A DNA stretch of 64,000 nucleotides, taken from the NCBI GenBank assembly GCA_963830715.1, contig CAWHNS010000020.1, positions 1 to 64,000 on the forward strand. Reading direction: 5' to 3'. Both the position numbers and the translations under genes were made by a program. Source of the DNA: CAVVMA01 sp963830715. Its GTDB lineage: Bacteria > Desulfobacterota > Binatia > Binatales > Binataceae. The notes beneath the pieces were generated by a model. That model did not search any database, had not been told where the DNA came from, and worked only from the letters and a program-made list of their open reading frames with translations. Shown in pieces: positions 53,957 through 64,000 of the stretch (position 1 is its first letter; every line of letters starts with the position of its first letter).

Positions 53957-55507
53957 ATGCGCTCGAACGGGAGATCGGTTCTCGGTCCATTCATAGGCCC
54001 GGCGGCGGTCGCTCTTGCGTTTGGGCTGCTGGGCAGTTCAGCGATTGCGGCACCAATAGCCCTAAGCTCGACCGAGGCCGATACAGGCAGCGTTGGAGCT
54101 TCCAGTATCGTGCTCACGCTGCCAGGCTCGGTGGCGAGCGGCCAATTGCTCCTGAGCGAGCTGACCATCGAGGGCTCGGGCGCAGCATCAGCCACGATCA
54201 GTCTTCCTTCCGGGTGGCTCGAGATTCGCCACGACTCCTGCGGAACTGATCTTCTCACTTCGCTCGCCTATCGCTTCGCGCAAACAGGCGACGCGCCCGC
54301 AACCCAGTTCACCTGGAGCTTCAACGGAACCTTTGCCGCCGCAGGAAGCATAATCAGCTTCTCGGGCGTGAACTCGCTCGCGCCGATCGACGCCGAGTCA
54401 TTTGCGTGCGCGACGGCGAGTCAGACTGTGACCGCCCCGTCGGTGACATCCGTAGAGGGCAGCAGCCTCGACCTGCTGCTGTTCGGAACCGACCAAGGAG
54501 ATATGCTTTCCCAACCTGCCGGGTATTCCGCGATGTACGAGCACGCGGTTCCGGATATCGGTCCCATGATCGGCGCCGACATCTCGTCGATCGCGACGGG
54601 GGGAACGCCGACCGGCGATCAGACCGTCACGGCCGACGCCACCACAGACAACGTCGGGTATCAGCTCTTGCTGGCTCCGGTCCCCACGCCCGACGCCGAC
54701 GCCGACTGCGCCCATTACGCCAGCACCTGCTCCGGCCCCTACCCAGATTCCGACGCCGACTCCGACTTCGACCCCGACGGCAACACCGAGCCCGACGGCA
54801 ACGACCAACCCCGACTCCTACGACAATACCGACCCCGACGCCGACGCCGGCCACAATACCGGTCTCTCTGGTGGGCGCCTCGTCCGGCGACAACTCCACC
54901 AACGGCAATCAGGGCCAGATCGGCATCGGAATTCCGAACGGTTCAGCCGTCGGCAACCTCGCGATCGCCGGGGTCAATGTCCTGAGCGGCGCCGTCAACA
55001 TTTCGCCGCCTGACGTGAGCTGGAACCTCATTCGGTCCGACGACGCGGGCTCGCCGGCCAACTATCAGCAGGTGTTGTACTGGCATCAGCTCAACGCTGA
55101 AGATGTCGCCCTCGGGACGGTAACGTTCACGTTCAGCTCAAACGGGAAAGGCGCCGCTATTCTCGGCGTCTTCCAGAATACCTGCCTTGAGAACGCCGCC
55201 CCCTGCTCCAGTCCGATCGGCGCCGATATCTCGTTGGCGGCAAACCAGGGCACCGTCATCTCAACCGGCGGGCCGATCGCGTTTCCGATGAACTCGATGG
55301 TGGTGGCCGTGTTTGGCCATTCGGCCTCCGGGAGCTCCGGTGCCCGTGACTCTTACCGCCGGAAACCTCGACGGTGTAAATGGCGGTATCACGCTGGCGG
55401 TCAAGCCTGAGACCGTGGCGGGTGACGACGGGCCGTTCACTGCGGATGCCTCCGACAGCAGCAACGTAGGCGACCTGGCGCTGATTCTTCCGAAGACGCT
55501 TCAGTAG
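53957..55507 (+). CDS. exported Pro-Thr-linker surface protein with the shared C-terminal domain, third copy (frameshifted)
   Basis: About 517 residues. After a signal peptide (LAFGLLGSSAIAAPIA) comes a different N-terminal domain (about 35-240) of beta-strand character (TEADTGSVGASSIVLTLPGS, SLPSGWLEIRHDSC, FTWSFNGTFAAAGSIISFSG). A short Pro-Thr linker follows. The C-terminal part (VSLVGASSGDNSTNGN, NLAIAGVNVLSGAVNI, VLYWHQLNAEDVALGTVTFT, TCLENAAPCSSPIGAD) is the domain shared with the two preceding genes and the gene at 55.8 kb. Frame breaks lie near 54695, 54808 and 55325. The N-terminal and C-terminal domains may be distant relatives of each other. Confidence 0.65.
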
Positions 55508-55824
55508 CACGCCCTCCTCGACGCGGATCGCAATCCGGCGCTGCCAGAAGCGCCACGCCGCTGCGCTCCCATTGGTCGCCGCCGAGCGCGAACCAGACGA
55601 TATACCAAGCCGTAGGAAGCCCTGACTGGTAACTCGGCTCGCTCACCGGACTCCGGACGAAAACACTCTCGCCACCCGCGGGGCCGACTCACGGTGACCC
55701 GCTGCCCACAACCGGAACTAGCGAGGCGTCACGTGCACGGGGCCTGGAGATCGGCCCAATGAATGCACCGACGTTCGAGTACCCGTGAGACTCGGAGTCT
55801 CACGGGTACCGGACCAGGCAGAAA
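55508..55824. other. region between convergent surface-protein genes
   Basis: A 317-bp gap between the third and fourth surface-protein genes. It holds the hairpin at 55779-55809. A minus-strand frame near 55500-55692 reads SEPSYQSGLPTAWYIVWFAL then GGDQWERSGVALLAAP, which looks protein-like but has no good start or context. I treat that as a possible gene remnant and not as a gene. Confidence 0.4.
55779..55809. terminator. perfect bidirectional hairpin between convergent genes
   Basis: GTACCCGTGAGACT and AGTCTCACGGGTAC pair perfectly over 14 bp with loop CGG. It lies midway between two convergent surface-protein genes and so can serve both. Confidence 0.65.
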
Positions 55825-58800
55825 CTACTCCGGCGTTATGATGGCCAGCTGGCCGATGTTGCTGAGGTTGCCGCTGTTGGTCGCAGTGAATGGTCCACAG
55901 GTGCCTCCGCTCGGCTCCGGCTCGTCGCCTAAGGTGAGTCCACCATTCACCCCATCGCCGTTCTCCAGCGCCAGCTCAAGCGGCGCGGGAATCCCTTTCG
56001 ATTGATGGCCGAACATAGCCACTGACTGGGAGTTCGCGGGGCACGTCACACCGCTTGCGCCCGTGGAGATTGTGCCGCTGTTCTGAGGTAGCGAGCTGTG
56101 GTTGGCGCCGATCGGATCGCTGCACGGAGTGAAGTCATCAAGACAGGTGTGAGTGTACACGGCAACGATCATCGCGGCCTGTACGCTGCTGTCGAAGGTG
56201 AAAGTGTAGGAACCGGTGGAAATGTCGCCGGAGGTGACCTGATGCCAGTAGTAAACCTGCTCGAAGCTCGCAGGCGAGCCGGCGACATCTGACGATATAA
56301 CGTTCCAGGTACCTGCAGGCGGCGTGATCGAAGCTGAGCCGCTGATAGCGTCGACGCCGACCATTACCAGATTACCGACGGCCGAACCGGTCGGCAAATT
56401 GGCCCTTACCGCCGTACCTCCACCAGTCGTGTTGTCGCCGTCTGCGCTGCCGACCAGCGCGATTTGGGCTGCAGCCGGCGTCGGCGTCGCCGTAGGAGTA
56501 GCTGTGGCCGTAGGCGTCGGCGTCTGAGTAGGAGTTGGAGTCGGCGTAGGAGTCGGGGTCTCGGTCGGTGTCGGGGTCGCCGTAGGCGTCGGCGTCGGCG
56601 TAGGTGTCGGGGTCTCCGTCGGCGTCGGGGTAGCCGTAGGAGTCGGCGTCGGCGTAGGCGTCGGGGTCTCCGTCGGAGTCGGGGTCGCCGTCGGCGTCGG
56701 CGTAGGTGTCGGGGTCTCCGTCGGCGTTGGGGTGGCCGTAGGAGTCGGCGTCGGCGTAGGTGTCGGGGTCTCAGTCGGCGTCGGGGTGGCCGTCGGCGTC
56801 GGCGTAGGTGTCGGGGTCGCCGTCGGAGTCGGCGTCGGCGTAGGCGTCGGGGTCTCGGTCGGTGTCGGGGTCGCCGTAGGCGTCGGCGTCGGCGTAGGTG
56901 TCGGGGTCTCCGTCGGCGTTGGGGTGGCCGTCGGAGTCGGCGTCGGCGTAGGTGTCGGGGTCTCCGTCGGCGTCGGGGTGGCCGTCGGAGTTGGCGTCGG
57001 CGTAGGCGTCGGAGTCTCCGTCGGCGTCGGGGTGGTCGTTGGAGTCGGCGTCGGCGTAGGTGTCGGGGTTTCCGTCGGTGTCGGGGTGGCCGTAGGAGTC
57101 GGCGTCGGCGTAGGTGTCGGGGTCTCCGTCGGCGTTGGGGTGGCCGTCGGAGTTGGCGTCGGCGTAGGAGTCGGGGTCTCGGTCGGCGTCGGAGTGGCCG
57201 TTGGAGTCGGCGTCGGCGTAGGTGTCGGGGTCTCCGTCGGCGTCGGGGTGGCCGTTGGAGTCGGCGTCGGCGTAGGCGTCGGGGTCTCCGTCGGCGTTGG
57301 GGTGGCCGTAGGTGTCGGGGTCTCCGTCGGCGTCGGGGTGGCCGTCGGAGTCGGCGTCGGCGTAGGTGTCGGGGTCTCCGTCGGCGTTGGGGTGGCCGTC
57401 GGAGTCGGCGTCGGCGTAGGCGTCGGTGTCTCCGTCGGCGTTGGGGTGGCCGTTGGCGTAGGTGTCGGTGTCTCCGTCGGCGTTGGGGTGGCCGTAGGAG
57501 TCGGGGTCGGCGTAGGCGTCGGGGTCTCCGTCGGCGTTGGAGTGGCCGTTGGAGTCGGCGTCGGCGTCGGGGTCTCCGTGGGAGTTGGGGTCGGCGTAGG
57601 TGTCGGAGTCGCCGTAGGTGTCGGCGTCTGAGTAGGAGTCGGCGTCGCCGTAGGCGTTGGCGTGCGAGTCGGGGTGGCTGTCGGGGTCGCCGTAGGCGTT
57701 GGGGTCGCCGTAGGCGTTGGGGTCGCCGTCGGAGTCGGGGTCGGCGTCGGCGTAGGGGTTGGGGTCGAGCCGCCGCAGGACCGAGATGTCGTTGTTGTCG
57801 TACTGGTCTAGTTGCCCGGCGTCGTTTTCCATCGCCATGCCGGTCGCAGAGGACGGATCGATTCCATAGGGCAACGTGCCGCTTTGGGCTGCGAGTAGTG
57901 AGTTCGCGTCTGAAATCACGGAGGAGATGACGGACGGGTTGCTGCCGGCAGCGATGTTCAGCAAGGCCGCGATCAGCTGATGAGCCAGGTCGATGCTAGC
58001 ATCGCCGCCGACGGCGGTTCCTAGGATGTCCAAGAGTTCGGTCTGCGTGTAGGTCTGGCTGCCCAGGGTGAGCGAGGTTACGGGCCAGGCGTCAGAGTGA
58101 TTCTTCCAGTACCCCTGCGACAGCGGGCAGAACCCGGTCCCTGTAGAGGTGGCTGTCGGTGTTGGGGTGGTTGTCGGCGTCGCGGTGGATGTCGGAGTCG
58201 GCGTCTCGGTCGGAGTCGGGGTGGCCGTTGGAGTCGGCGTGGCCGTAGGCGTCGGGGTCACCGTTGGCGTTGGCGTAGGCGTCGGGGTCTCGGTGGGTGT
58301 CGGAGTCGCCGTAGGCGTCGGAGTTGCCGTAGGCGTCGGCGTCTGAGTAGGTGTCTGCGTAGGCGTAGGTGTCGGGGTTTCCGTCGGTGTCGGGGTGGCC
58401 GTAGGAGTTGGCGTCGGCGTAGGAGTCGGGGTCTCGGTCGGCGTCGGGGTAGCCGTCGGAGTTGGCGTGGGTGTAGGAGTCGGGGTTGCCGTGGGTGTCG
58501 GCGTTTCCGTCGGACTCGGCGTCGGCGTAGGAGTCGGCGTAGGTGTAGGGGTCGGGGTCGCCGTGGGAGTCGGGGTCGGCGTAGGAGTCGGCGTCGCCGT
58601 AGGCGTTGGCGTGCGAGTCGGGGTGGCTGTCGGGGTCGCCGTAGGCGTTGGGGTCGCCGTCGGAGTTGGGGTGGCCGTAGGTATCGGTGTCTGAGTAGGA
58701 GTTGGCGTCGCTGTAGGGGTCGGCGTCGGTGTAGGAGTCGGGGTGAGCCGCCGCAAGAGCCCGAGATGTCGTTGTTGTCGTACTGGTCTAGTTGCCCGGC

Positions 58801-60225
58801 GTCATTTTCCATCGCCATGCCGGTCGCAGAGGACGGATCGATTCCATAGGGCAACGTGCCGCTTTGGGCCGCGAGCAGTGAGTTCGCGTCTGAAATCACG
58901 GAGGAGATGACGGACGGGTTGCTGCCGGCAGCGATGTCCAGCAAGGCCGCGATCAGCTGATCAGCCAGATCGATGCTAGCATCGCCGCCGACGGCGGTTC
59001 CCAGGATGTCCAGGAGTTCGGTCTGCGTGTAGGTCTGGCTGCCCAAGGTGAGCGAGGTTACGGGCCAGGCGTCAGAGTGATTCTTCCAGTAGCCCTGCGA
59101 CAGCGGGCAGAACCCGGTCCCTGTGGAGGTCGCTGTCGGAGTCGGCGTCTGAGTAGGAGTTGGCGTCGGCGTACGAGTCGGGGTCGCCGTCGGCGTGCGA
59201 GTCGGGGTTGGCGTCGGCGTACGAGTCGGGGTCGCCGTCGGAGTCGGCGTCTGAGTAGGTGTCGGCGTCGGCGTGCGAGTGGGGGTCGGCGTACGAGTCG
59301 GGGTCGCCGTCGGAGTCGGCGTCTTAGTAGGAGTTGGCGTCGGAGTCGGGGTCGCCGTCGGCGTACGAGTCGGTCTTGGCGTGGGCGTCGGCGTCCGAGT
59401 AGGTGTCGGTGTCGGCGTGCGAGTTGGGGTCGGCGTACGAGTCGGTGTTGGCGTGGGCGTCGGGGTGCGAGTCGGGGTCGGCGTTGGTGTCGGTGTTGCC
59501 TTCTTCGTCGGGGTTGGAGTTGGTGTTGGCGAAGGGCATGACGAGCCGCCGTCATCCATTCGCGTCACCATTCCGAACAGCGATCGGGAGTAATTTTGCT
59601 GGCACGGGGTGGGCGTCGGGGTCGGGGTCGGCGAAGGGCATGACGAACCGCCGCCATCCATTCGCGTCACCATTCCGAACAGCGATCGGGAGTAATTTTG
59701 TTGGCAAGGGGTGGGCGTCGGGGTCGGGGTCGGCGAAGGGCATGACGAACCGCCGTTATTCCATGCCGGTATCATTCCGAACGGCGATCGGGAGTAGTTT
59801 TGTTGGCAAGGGGTCGGGGTCGGGGTCGGCGAAGGACATGACGAACCGCCGTTATTCCATGCCGGTATCATTCCGAACAGCGATCGGGAGTAATTTTGTT
59901 GGCAGGGGGTTGGCGTCGGGGTCGGGGTCGGCGAAGGGCATGACGAACCGCCGCCATCCATTCCCGGTATCATTCCGAACGGCGATCGGGAATAATTTTG
60001 TTGGCACGGAGTCGGGGTCGGAGTTGGGCGAGGTGTCGGAGTTGGGGTTGAAGTCTCCCAGGCTATCGCGGCGCGAGGCATCGCGATCGCCACCACGAAG
60101 GCGGCAGCGGCCAGCGCGAGAAGGACCTTCCTCATCGGGTCTCGCTTCAGGGTGGTCAGAGAGGCCGCTGAACTCGCGACCGATGCAAAGAGTCGCGAGC
60201 CGACTGACCTGGCGCGGACGCTCAT
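55825..60225 (-). CDS. very large exported multi-domain Pro-Thr-linker protein (frameshifted)
   Basis: About 1,460 residues if read as one chain. Signal peptide (VLLALAAAAFVVAIAMPRAA) is followed by five near-identical units of about 34 residues (CQQNYSRSPFGMIPGMDGGG then SSCPSPTPTPTP). A Pro-Thr linker precedes a domain starting FCPLSQGYWKNHSDAWPVTS and ending MENDAGQLDQYDNNDIS. After another linker comes a second, nearly identical copy of that domain, then a linker of more than 400 residues. The last part is the shared C-terminal domain (ALVGSADGDNTTGG ... LAIITPE). Frame breaks near 58745 and 57770, plus others in the linkers. The start at 60225 has AGGAG 5 bases upstream; an ATG at 60135 is the alternative. 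A split into two genes cannot be excluded. Confidence 0.6.
56500..57770 (-). repeat. long Pro-Thr codon repeat tract
   Basis: About 1.27 kb of degenerate hexamers (GTCGGN type on the plus strand), organised in higher-order units of 48 or 60 bp (with GTCTCCGTCGG as the recurrent variant). It encodes a TPTPTPTET-type linker on the minus strand. Open frames on the plus strand across it (Val-Gly and Arg-Gly repeats) are shadows. Confidence 0.85.
59540..60015 (-). repeat. five tandem repeats of about 102 bp
   Basis: Five copies (starting near 59540, 59641, 59743, 59836, 59938; periods 102, 102, 93 and 102 bp) encode the CQQNYSRS/GGSSCPSP units. The central Phe-Gly-Met-Ile/Val segment varies between copies (IPGMD, IPAWN, VTRMD). 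This is an in-frame protein repeat with no spacer diversity, so not a CRISPR array. Confidence 0.85.
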
Positions 60226-60723
60226 GAATTCTCCTGATGGCGATGGCTTGCGTTGAACCCGTCCGACGCGAAACCCGCCCATCCGCCAAGTCCCCTCCTC
60301 GCGTTCGGGCGAAACACGCCGACAGACTGCGAACGCCTCATTAGCGAACGCGGACGGTGGCTGCGCCAAACCCGGCTAGGCACGCTTCTCTCCGAAAACA
60401 CCTGATAACCTTCTTCCAAACAAACAACCGCCCCCGTTGTCGCACTGCCGCGCCCTGAAGTTATCGTACATTCTCGTCAGTTATGTCAAGTCTAGAGATG
60501 CCAAGTAGTAATGAAAGATAACTGACAGTAGAGCTCTCGGTTCGCCTGGTTGGCCGTTGCCTGCTCCTGCATACGGGCAAAAGAAAAACGAAGACCGTGC
60601 GCGGGCGGAGGCCCTGTCCTTCGGGGGATCGTGCGCAGGACGGGTGCGGCCAGCTAGCCACTATGAGCCGCGAGCCATATGGGCCGCGACCCGGTGAGCC
60701 GAATCGATCCGAATCGAGGAAAT
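60226..60723. other. divergent intergenic region
   Basis: A 498-bp region between the giant surface protein (leftward) and the large membrane protein (rightward), so it must hold both promoters. The only clear structure is the inverted repeat at 60476-60526. G+C falls around 60460-60530, as expected for a promoter zone. No gene was recognised. Confidence 0.5.
60476..60526. promoter_or_regulatory. widely spaced inverted repeat GTCAGTTAT / ATAACTGAC
   Basis: A perfect 9-bp inverted repeat (60476-60484 and 60518-60526), with 33 bp between arms, sits in the AT-richer middle of the divergent promoter region. Candidate operator for control of the two surface-related genes. Confidence 0.4.
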
Positions 60724-63700
60724 ATGCGCAAAAACGAGGGATTGGTTCGACGCTGGCTTGCTCTGCCAACCGCCTCATGTATCCTTCCCTCATCTATGGC
60801 GAAGGCTCTGCGGGCGCTTGGGGCGCTCTGGATGCTCTGCATCATCGGCACGGGACGCGCCGAGGCGCAGAGCAATCTCATTCGCAACGGCGATCTGAAT
60901 CAGGGCGCGGGCGACACGCCCGCTCAGTGGCGTACCACGGCGTGGAACAACGGGCCGGCATTCACCACGTTCAGCTGGCATCACGGCCAGGGCGCGCACG
61001 CGGAATTGGAGGTCTCGAGCGCTCAACCCAACGACGCATTCTGGGCGCAGGACACTCGCCTTGCTCCCGGATGGTACCGTTTTTCGGCGAGCATCCGCGC
61101 CGAGGGAGTCGCGGAGGGAAGGACCGGCGCCAATCTCAGCCTTGCGGAAGACGGGATCATCTCGCAGGTGCTGCACGGAACTACCGACTGGCAGAAGGTC
61201 GAGTTCTACCTGAAGGTGGGAGAGGCCGGCGCGGACGTCACGGTGGCTTGCCGGCTCGGAGGATTCGCCAGCCTCAACACCGGCAAAGTATTCTGCCGCG
61301 ACCTGGAGGCGACCGCGGTAACGCTACCGCCCCCTGACGCGGGTTTGAGGTACGAGCTCGATCTGACGCGCGGCGTAACCAAGCCGGGTTCCGCTCCGCA
61401 GACCACGGCCACAAGGTCGAGCCCCGTATTCATTCTGCTCGCGGTGGGAGCGTTGTTCCTGGCCGCTCTATTCGCCGGTCGGAGATTGGTCGCCGATAGC
61501 GGTGCGAAGGAGTCGGCCGGCGAGGCGGAGCCGGGCCACGCGCCGGCCCGGGTATCGAGGCTTCCGCCACGGCCAGCCCCGCGCATCGTTCGCGAGCCCG
61601 TCGCGGCTCGGCAGGCGGACCCTGAGCCGGCGGATCTCGCGACAAGGTCACCGTTCGACTTTCTGGCCCTGCTCGCGGTCGCGGCCGCGGTCGTCTGGGT
61701 AAGCGCGATGGCGATCCGGCGACTCGAGGGCTCCCCCTACGCCGTCCACTTCACGGCGCCGCTTTTCGCGCTCCGGAAAGTCCTTCCCTCAACCGGCGTG
61801 GCCGCGATCAAGCTCTGGTCATTCTGGTCTCTCGGTAGCGCGATAATCGCCGGACTGCTGCTTCAGATCGATGCCGGGATGGAGGTTTCTGATGCGCTCC
61901 TCGCCGGCGCGGGCGGGGTGTGGGTGCTTGCCTACCTGCTGGGCGAGGCGCTGGGTCCGATCGGGCTCTTCAGGCCGATCGTCTTCTGGATTCTGGTTGT
62001 GGCAGGCGCTGTTCAGATCTGGCGGCGGCCGCCGCGGCTGCGGCCGATCTCGATCACCTCCGGACAGAAGCTGGCGTTCCTGGCTCTCGGACTGCTCTCG
62101 ATCGGGATGCTCCCGATGGAACTCGGCTCCCCGATAGCCCCATACATGGACGTCCTGAGCTATCCCGCATCGGTGCAGCGGATTCTCTCATTCGGCGTCT
62201 ATCTTCCTTTCGACAATAACGCATACGGATGTTTCGGCGGATACGCTCAGACCCCGTCATTCGAGCTGTTCCTCGCCATGCTCGCATCGGCGACTCGCGT
62301 GAAGCTCGGGGTGCTTGCGCAAAGCGGCACGATGATCCCGATGGCCGCGCTGATCATCTTCGCAACATATCGCCTCGGGCGCTCGCTGGCCAACGACACC
62401 GCAGGCGGGATAGCCGCGTTGTTTCTGTTCTTCACCGTGATGTTCCGCCGGATGGCCGGCATGCGAGGCACCGCGGTAGATTTCGCGCTGGTCGCCCTTG
62501 GCCTCGCATTTTTTCTCGACCCGCGCCGGAGCCGGACGCTGACCTGGTTGGGCGCCCTCATCCTGGCCACTTCAGTCGCGGGTCACGCGATCGATGGGGG
62601 CCTGGCGATGGTCGCCGCCGGGGTCGGCGTTCTGCTGTGGCTGGCCGACGGCGATTTCGAGCGCTTCGTGGCAGGCGCTCTGTGCCTCGTCGGCGCAACG
62701 CTGGTCGCTGTGCCCGAGCTTGTGGTCGGCTTCGGCAGGCCGATCCCGTATCTATTTATGCCGCTCAGCCAGCTTGCGGGAATTGCCGTGATCGCACTGG
62801 CGGTTCGCCGGCTGACCAACACAGAGCCTCAAGGCACGAACCTCCTGCCGTGGGTGAGCAGAGCGATGGTGGTGCTTCTGATCGGAGCCGTGATCTACCT
62901 GCACGCGACCGCGCCGAATTCGACGTACGAACTGATGATGAGCCAGTATCCGGTGCTCTTCCTCTTCGCGCTGGGCGGGCTGATCGTGTGGGTTTCATGG
63001 AATGATCGGCAAGTCCCGCCATATGGCGCATCAATCGCGGCGTTTGCGCTGCTGGTCGGAGCTGCGACGGAATTCTTCCGGCTTCTGATCGGACCCTCGG
63101 GCAGCGAAGTGTTTCAGGCCGGAATCAGCGATATCAACTACAAGATCGAGGAATACTGGTGCCCGTTCTTCCTGGTCTTCTCGGCCGCGGTTCCGTTCGC
63201 CCTGGCGTACCGCGCGCGCCCGCGGGCGAATCTGGTCGTAATCCTGGCGCTGCTGACGCTTCTCATCTATCCGTGGCATCCGTGGCAAGGCGTCAGTTAC
63301 GACTATACGGAGCACTCGATCGCCGAGGAGTGGGGAATCGATCTCGGAACGGCCGGCGGCGGGTTCTGGTCAGGTACGCATGACAATCGCTGGACGCTGA
63401 ACCAGGCCGACCTGGCGTCGGTTCGACTTCCTTCGCAGCGAGCAGGCGAAGGGGCGAATCACCGTGCGCACTCACATACTCCATATCGCGCACGACGCGA
63501 ACGTGATGGGCGACTTCAATCGATACGCAGTTTTCACCGGTATCGACGACGACCCGATCGTGTACGACATTCCGGGGAGCGATCGCGGATGGTTCGCGAC
63601 CGGCAGAGTTCGGCCGATAGATGAACTCGAACGGGCGCTGGCCGCTCATCCGCCCTACATCCTCGAGCAGTACAGCCCGCCATCATGGATGAAGGAGCCG

Positions 63701-63763
63701 CCCGACGGATACGAAGAGGTCTTCCATCAAGACGACCTGCGCCTCTTCCGACGCAACCCCTGA
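60724..63763 (+). CDS. large polytopic membrane protein with exported lectin-like N-terminal domain (frameshifted)
   Basis: About 1,010 residues. After a signal-like segment (LGALWMLCIIGTGRAEAQ) comes an extracytoplasmic domain (about 48-215) that looks like a carbohydrate-binding beta-sandwich (NLIRNGDLNQGAGDTPAQWR, RLAPGWYRFSASIRAEGVAE). One membrane helix and a Pro-rich linker follow, then about 12-14 helices (320-930) and a C-terminal soluble part (RVRPIDELERALAAHPPYIL). The frame breaks near 63425; one base joins DLASV to DFLRSEQAKGRITVRTHILH. ATG at 60724 has GAGGAAAT just upstream. It resembles GT-C type transferases, but the D-E motif is not clear. Possibly surface glycosylation. Confidence 0.65.
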
Positions 63764-63788
63764 GCCGCTTATGTAGTGAACCGGTGAC

Positions 63789-64000
63789 CTAACCGAAGCC
63801 GTGCATCCTGATGTCCAATACGCCGAAAGTGATCAGCGCTATGGATATTGTAATCAGGGCCTTGGTGAGTTGATCGGCTCGGCGATGCAGTCCCATCGCC
63901 ATCAGGACCAGCAGGAACGGGAATATCTGTACGTAGTGCCGCGCGCCGAATTGCGCGAACCCGTTCGCGTAGCACAGTAAGCTCGCGACCGAACCTGCCG
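63789..64000 (-). CDS. membrane protein, C-terminal end (runs off the window)
   Basis: The last 69 codons of a minus-strand gene, stop at 63789. It reads YANGFAQFGARHYVQIFPFL then LVLMAMGLHRRADQLTKALI and TISIALITFGVLDIRMHGFG: two hydrophobic helices joined by a short basic loop. The 'R-Y/HY-...-P-F' before the penultimate helix is typical of GT-C glycosyltransferase-like membrane proteins. The rest lies beyond 64000. Confidence 0.6.
   Translation of the reverse strand, partial: AGSVASLLCYANGFAQFGARHYVQIFPFLLVLMAMGLHRRADQLTKALITISIALITFGVLDIRMHGFG

Noticed and set aside
56464..57930. Long plus-strand open frames of Arg-Gly and Val-Gly repeats, also at 50387-51082, 52407-53114, 58097-58849 and 59077-59593
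   Set aside because: They are antisense or out-of-frame shadows of the Pro-Thr repeat tracts. No start context, and the composition follows directly from the hexamer repeat.
59540..60015. CRISPR-like array of about 100-bp repeats
   Set aside because: The repeat is contiguous and in frame within an exported protein. There are no unique spacers and no cas genes.

Overview
The window is high-G+C chromosomal DNA from a Gram-negative-type bacterium. It encodes a LpxL/HtrB-type lipid A acyltransferase, lipoproteins and Tat/Sec-exported proteins. Its many CaiB/BaiF CoA-transferases, acyl-CoA dehydrogenase-fold enzymes, a thiolase-like/DUF35 pair, a meta-cleavage lower pathway and proteins with long Pro-Thr linkers would fit an uncultivated soil lineage such as Binatota. 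That placement is inference from gene content only. Single-base indels in G/C runs break many genes, including rpsF, rpsR and rplI, which cannot really be dead. Much of the apparent pseudogenisation is therefore probably read or assembly error.

Layout. 1-0.5 kb: scars (IS1380 transposase piece, CPBP protease piece, 3' half of a tRNA). 0.5-4.9 kb (minus): ECF sigma factor with SnoaL tail, MBL-fold hydrolase, lipid A acyltransferase, glgC. 5.4-9.1 kb: small zinc-binding protein, GST, then the operon rpsF - SSB/PriB-like - rpsR - DUF2232-like - rplI. 9.5-13.1 kb (plus): meta-cleavage lower pathway (C-C hydrolase, 2-oxopent-4-enoate hydratase, acylating acetaldehyde dehydrogenase, 4-hydroxy-2-oxovalerate aldolase). 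13.1-20.6 kb: Met/His-rich exported protein, two CoA-transferases, thiolase-like protein lacking its cysteine plus DUF35 partner, amidohydrolase; together they look like an acyl-CoA catabolic locus. 20.7-22.6 kb: a 1.8-kb insert bounded by 48-bp direct repeats that match the 3' end of an SDR gene; it carries a PD-(D/E)XK-like protein, a zinc-ribbon protein and a lipoprotein. 23.6-27.5 kb: hemerythrin-like protein, Rrf2 regulator, a palindromic operator, then siroheme sulfite/nitrite reductase and APS reductase (assimilatory sulfur reduction).

28.3-32.0 kb is a lower-G+C defence-like island: a C5 cytosine methyltransferase converges on a compact operon of small ORF, vsr, DUF262 and HEPN, with an IS1595 transposase remnant at its edge. 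This is the best candidate for an under-described system. 32.1-37.5 kb: acyl-CoA dehydrogenase, secernin-like peptidase, HsaA-type oxygenase, exported beta-propeller protein. 37.7-43 kb: GT-C glycosyltransferase, Doc toxin-antitoxin pair, badly frameshifted GH78-like rhamnosidase, small Tat-exported protein. 42.8-49.9 kb: large hybrid histidine kinase with C-terminal Hpt, and a single-chain BC-BCCP-CT acyl-CoA carboxylase.

50.1-60.2 kb encodes four exported proteins that share one C-terminal domain of about 200 residues, joined to different N-terminal domains by Pro-Thr repeats. Two are recent tandem duplicates, and three perfect hairpins separate the units. 60.7-64 kb: a multi-spanning membrane protein with an exported lectin-like N-terminal domain, and the 3' end of another membrane protein running off the window.
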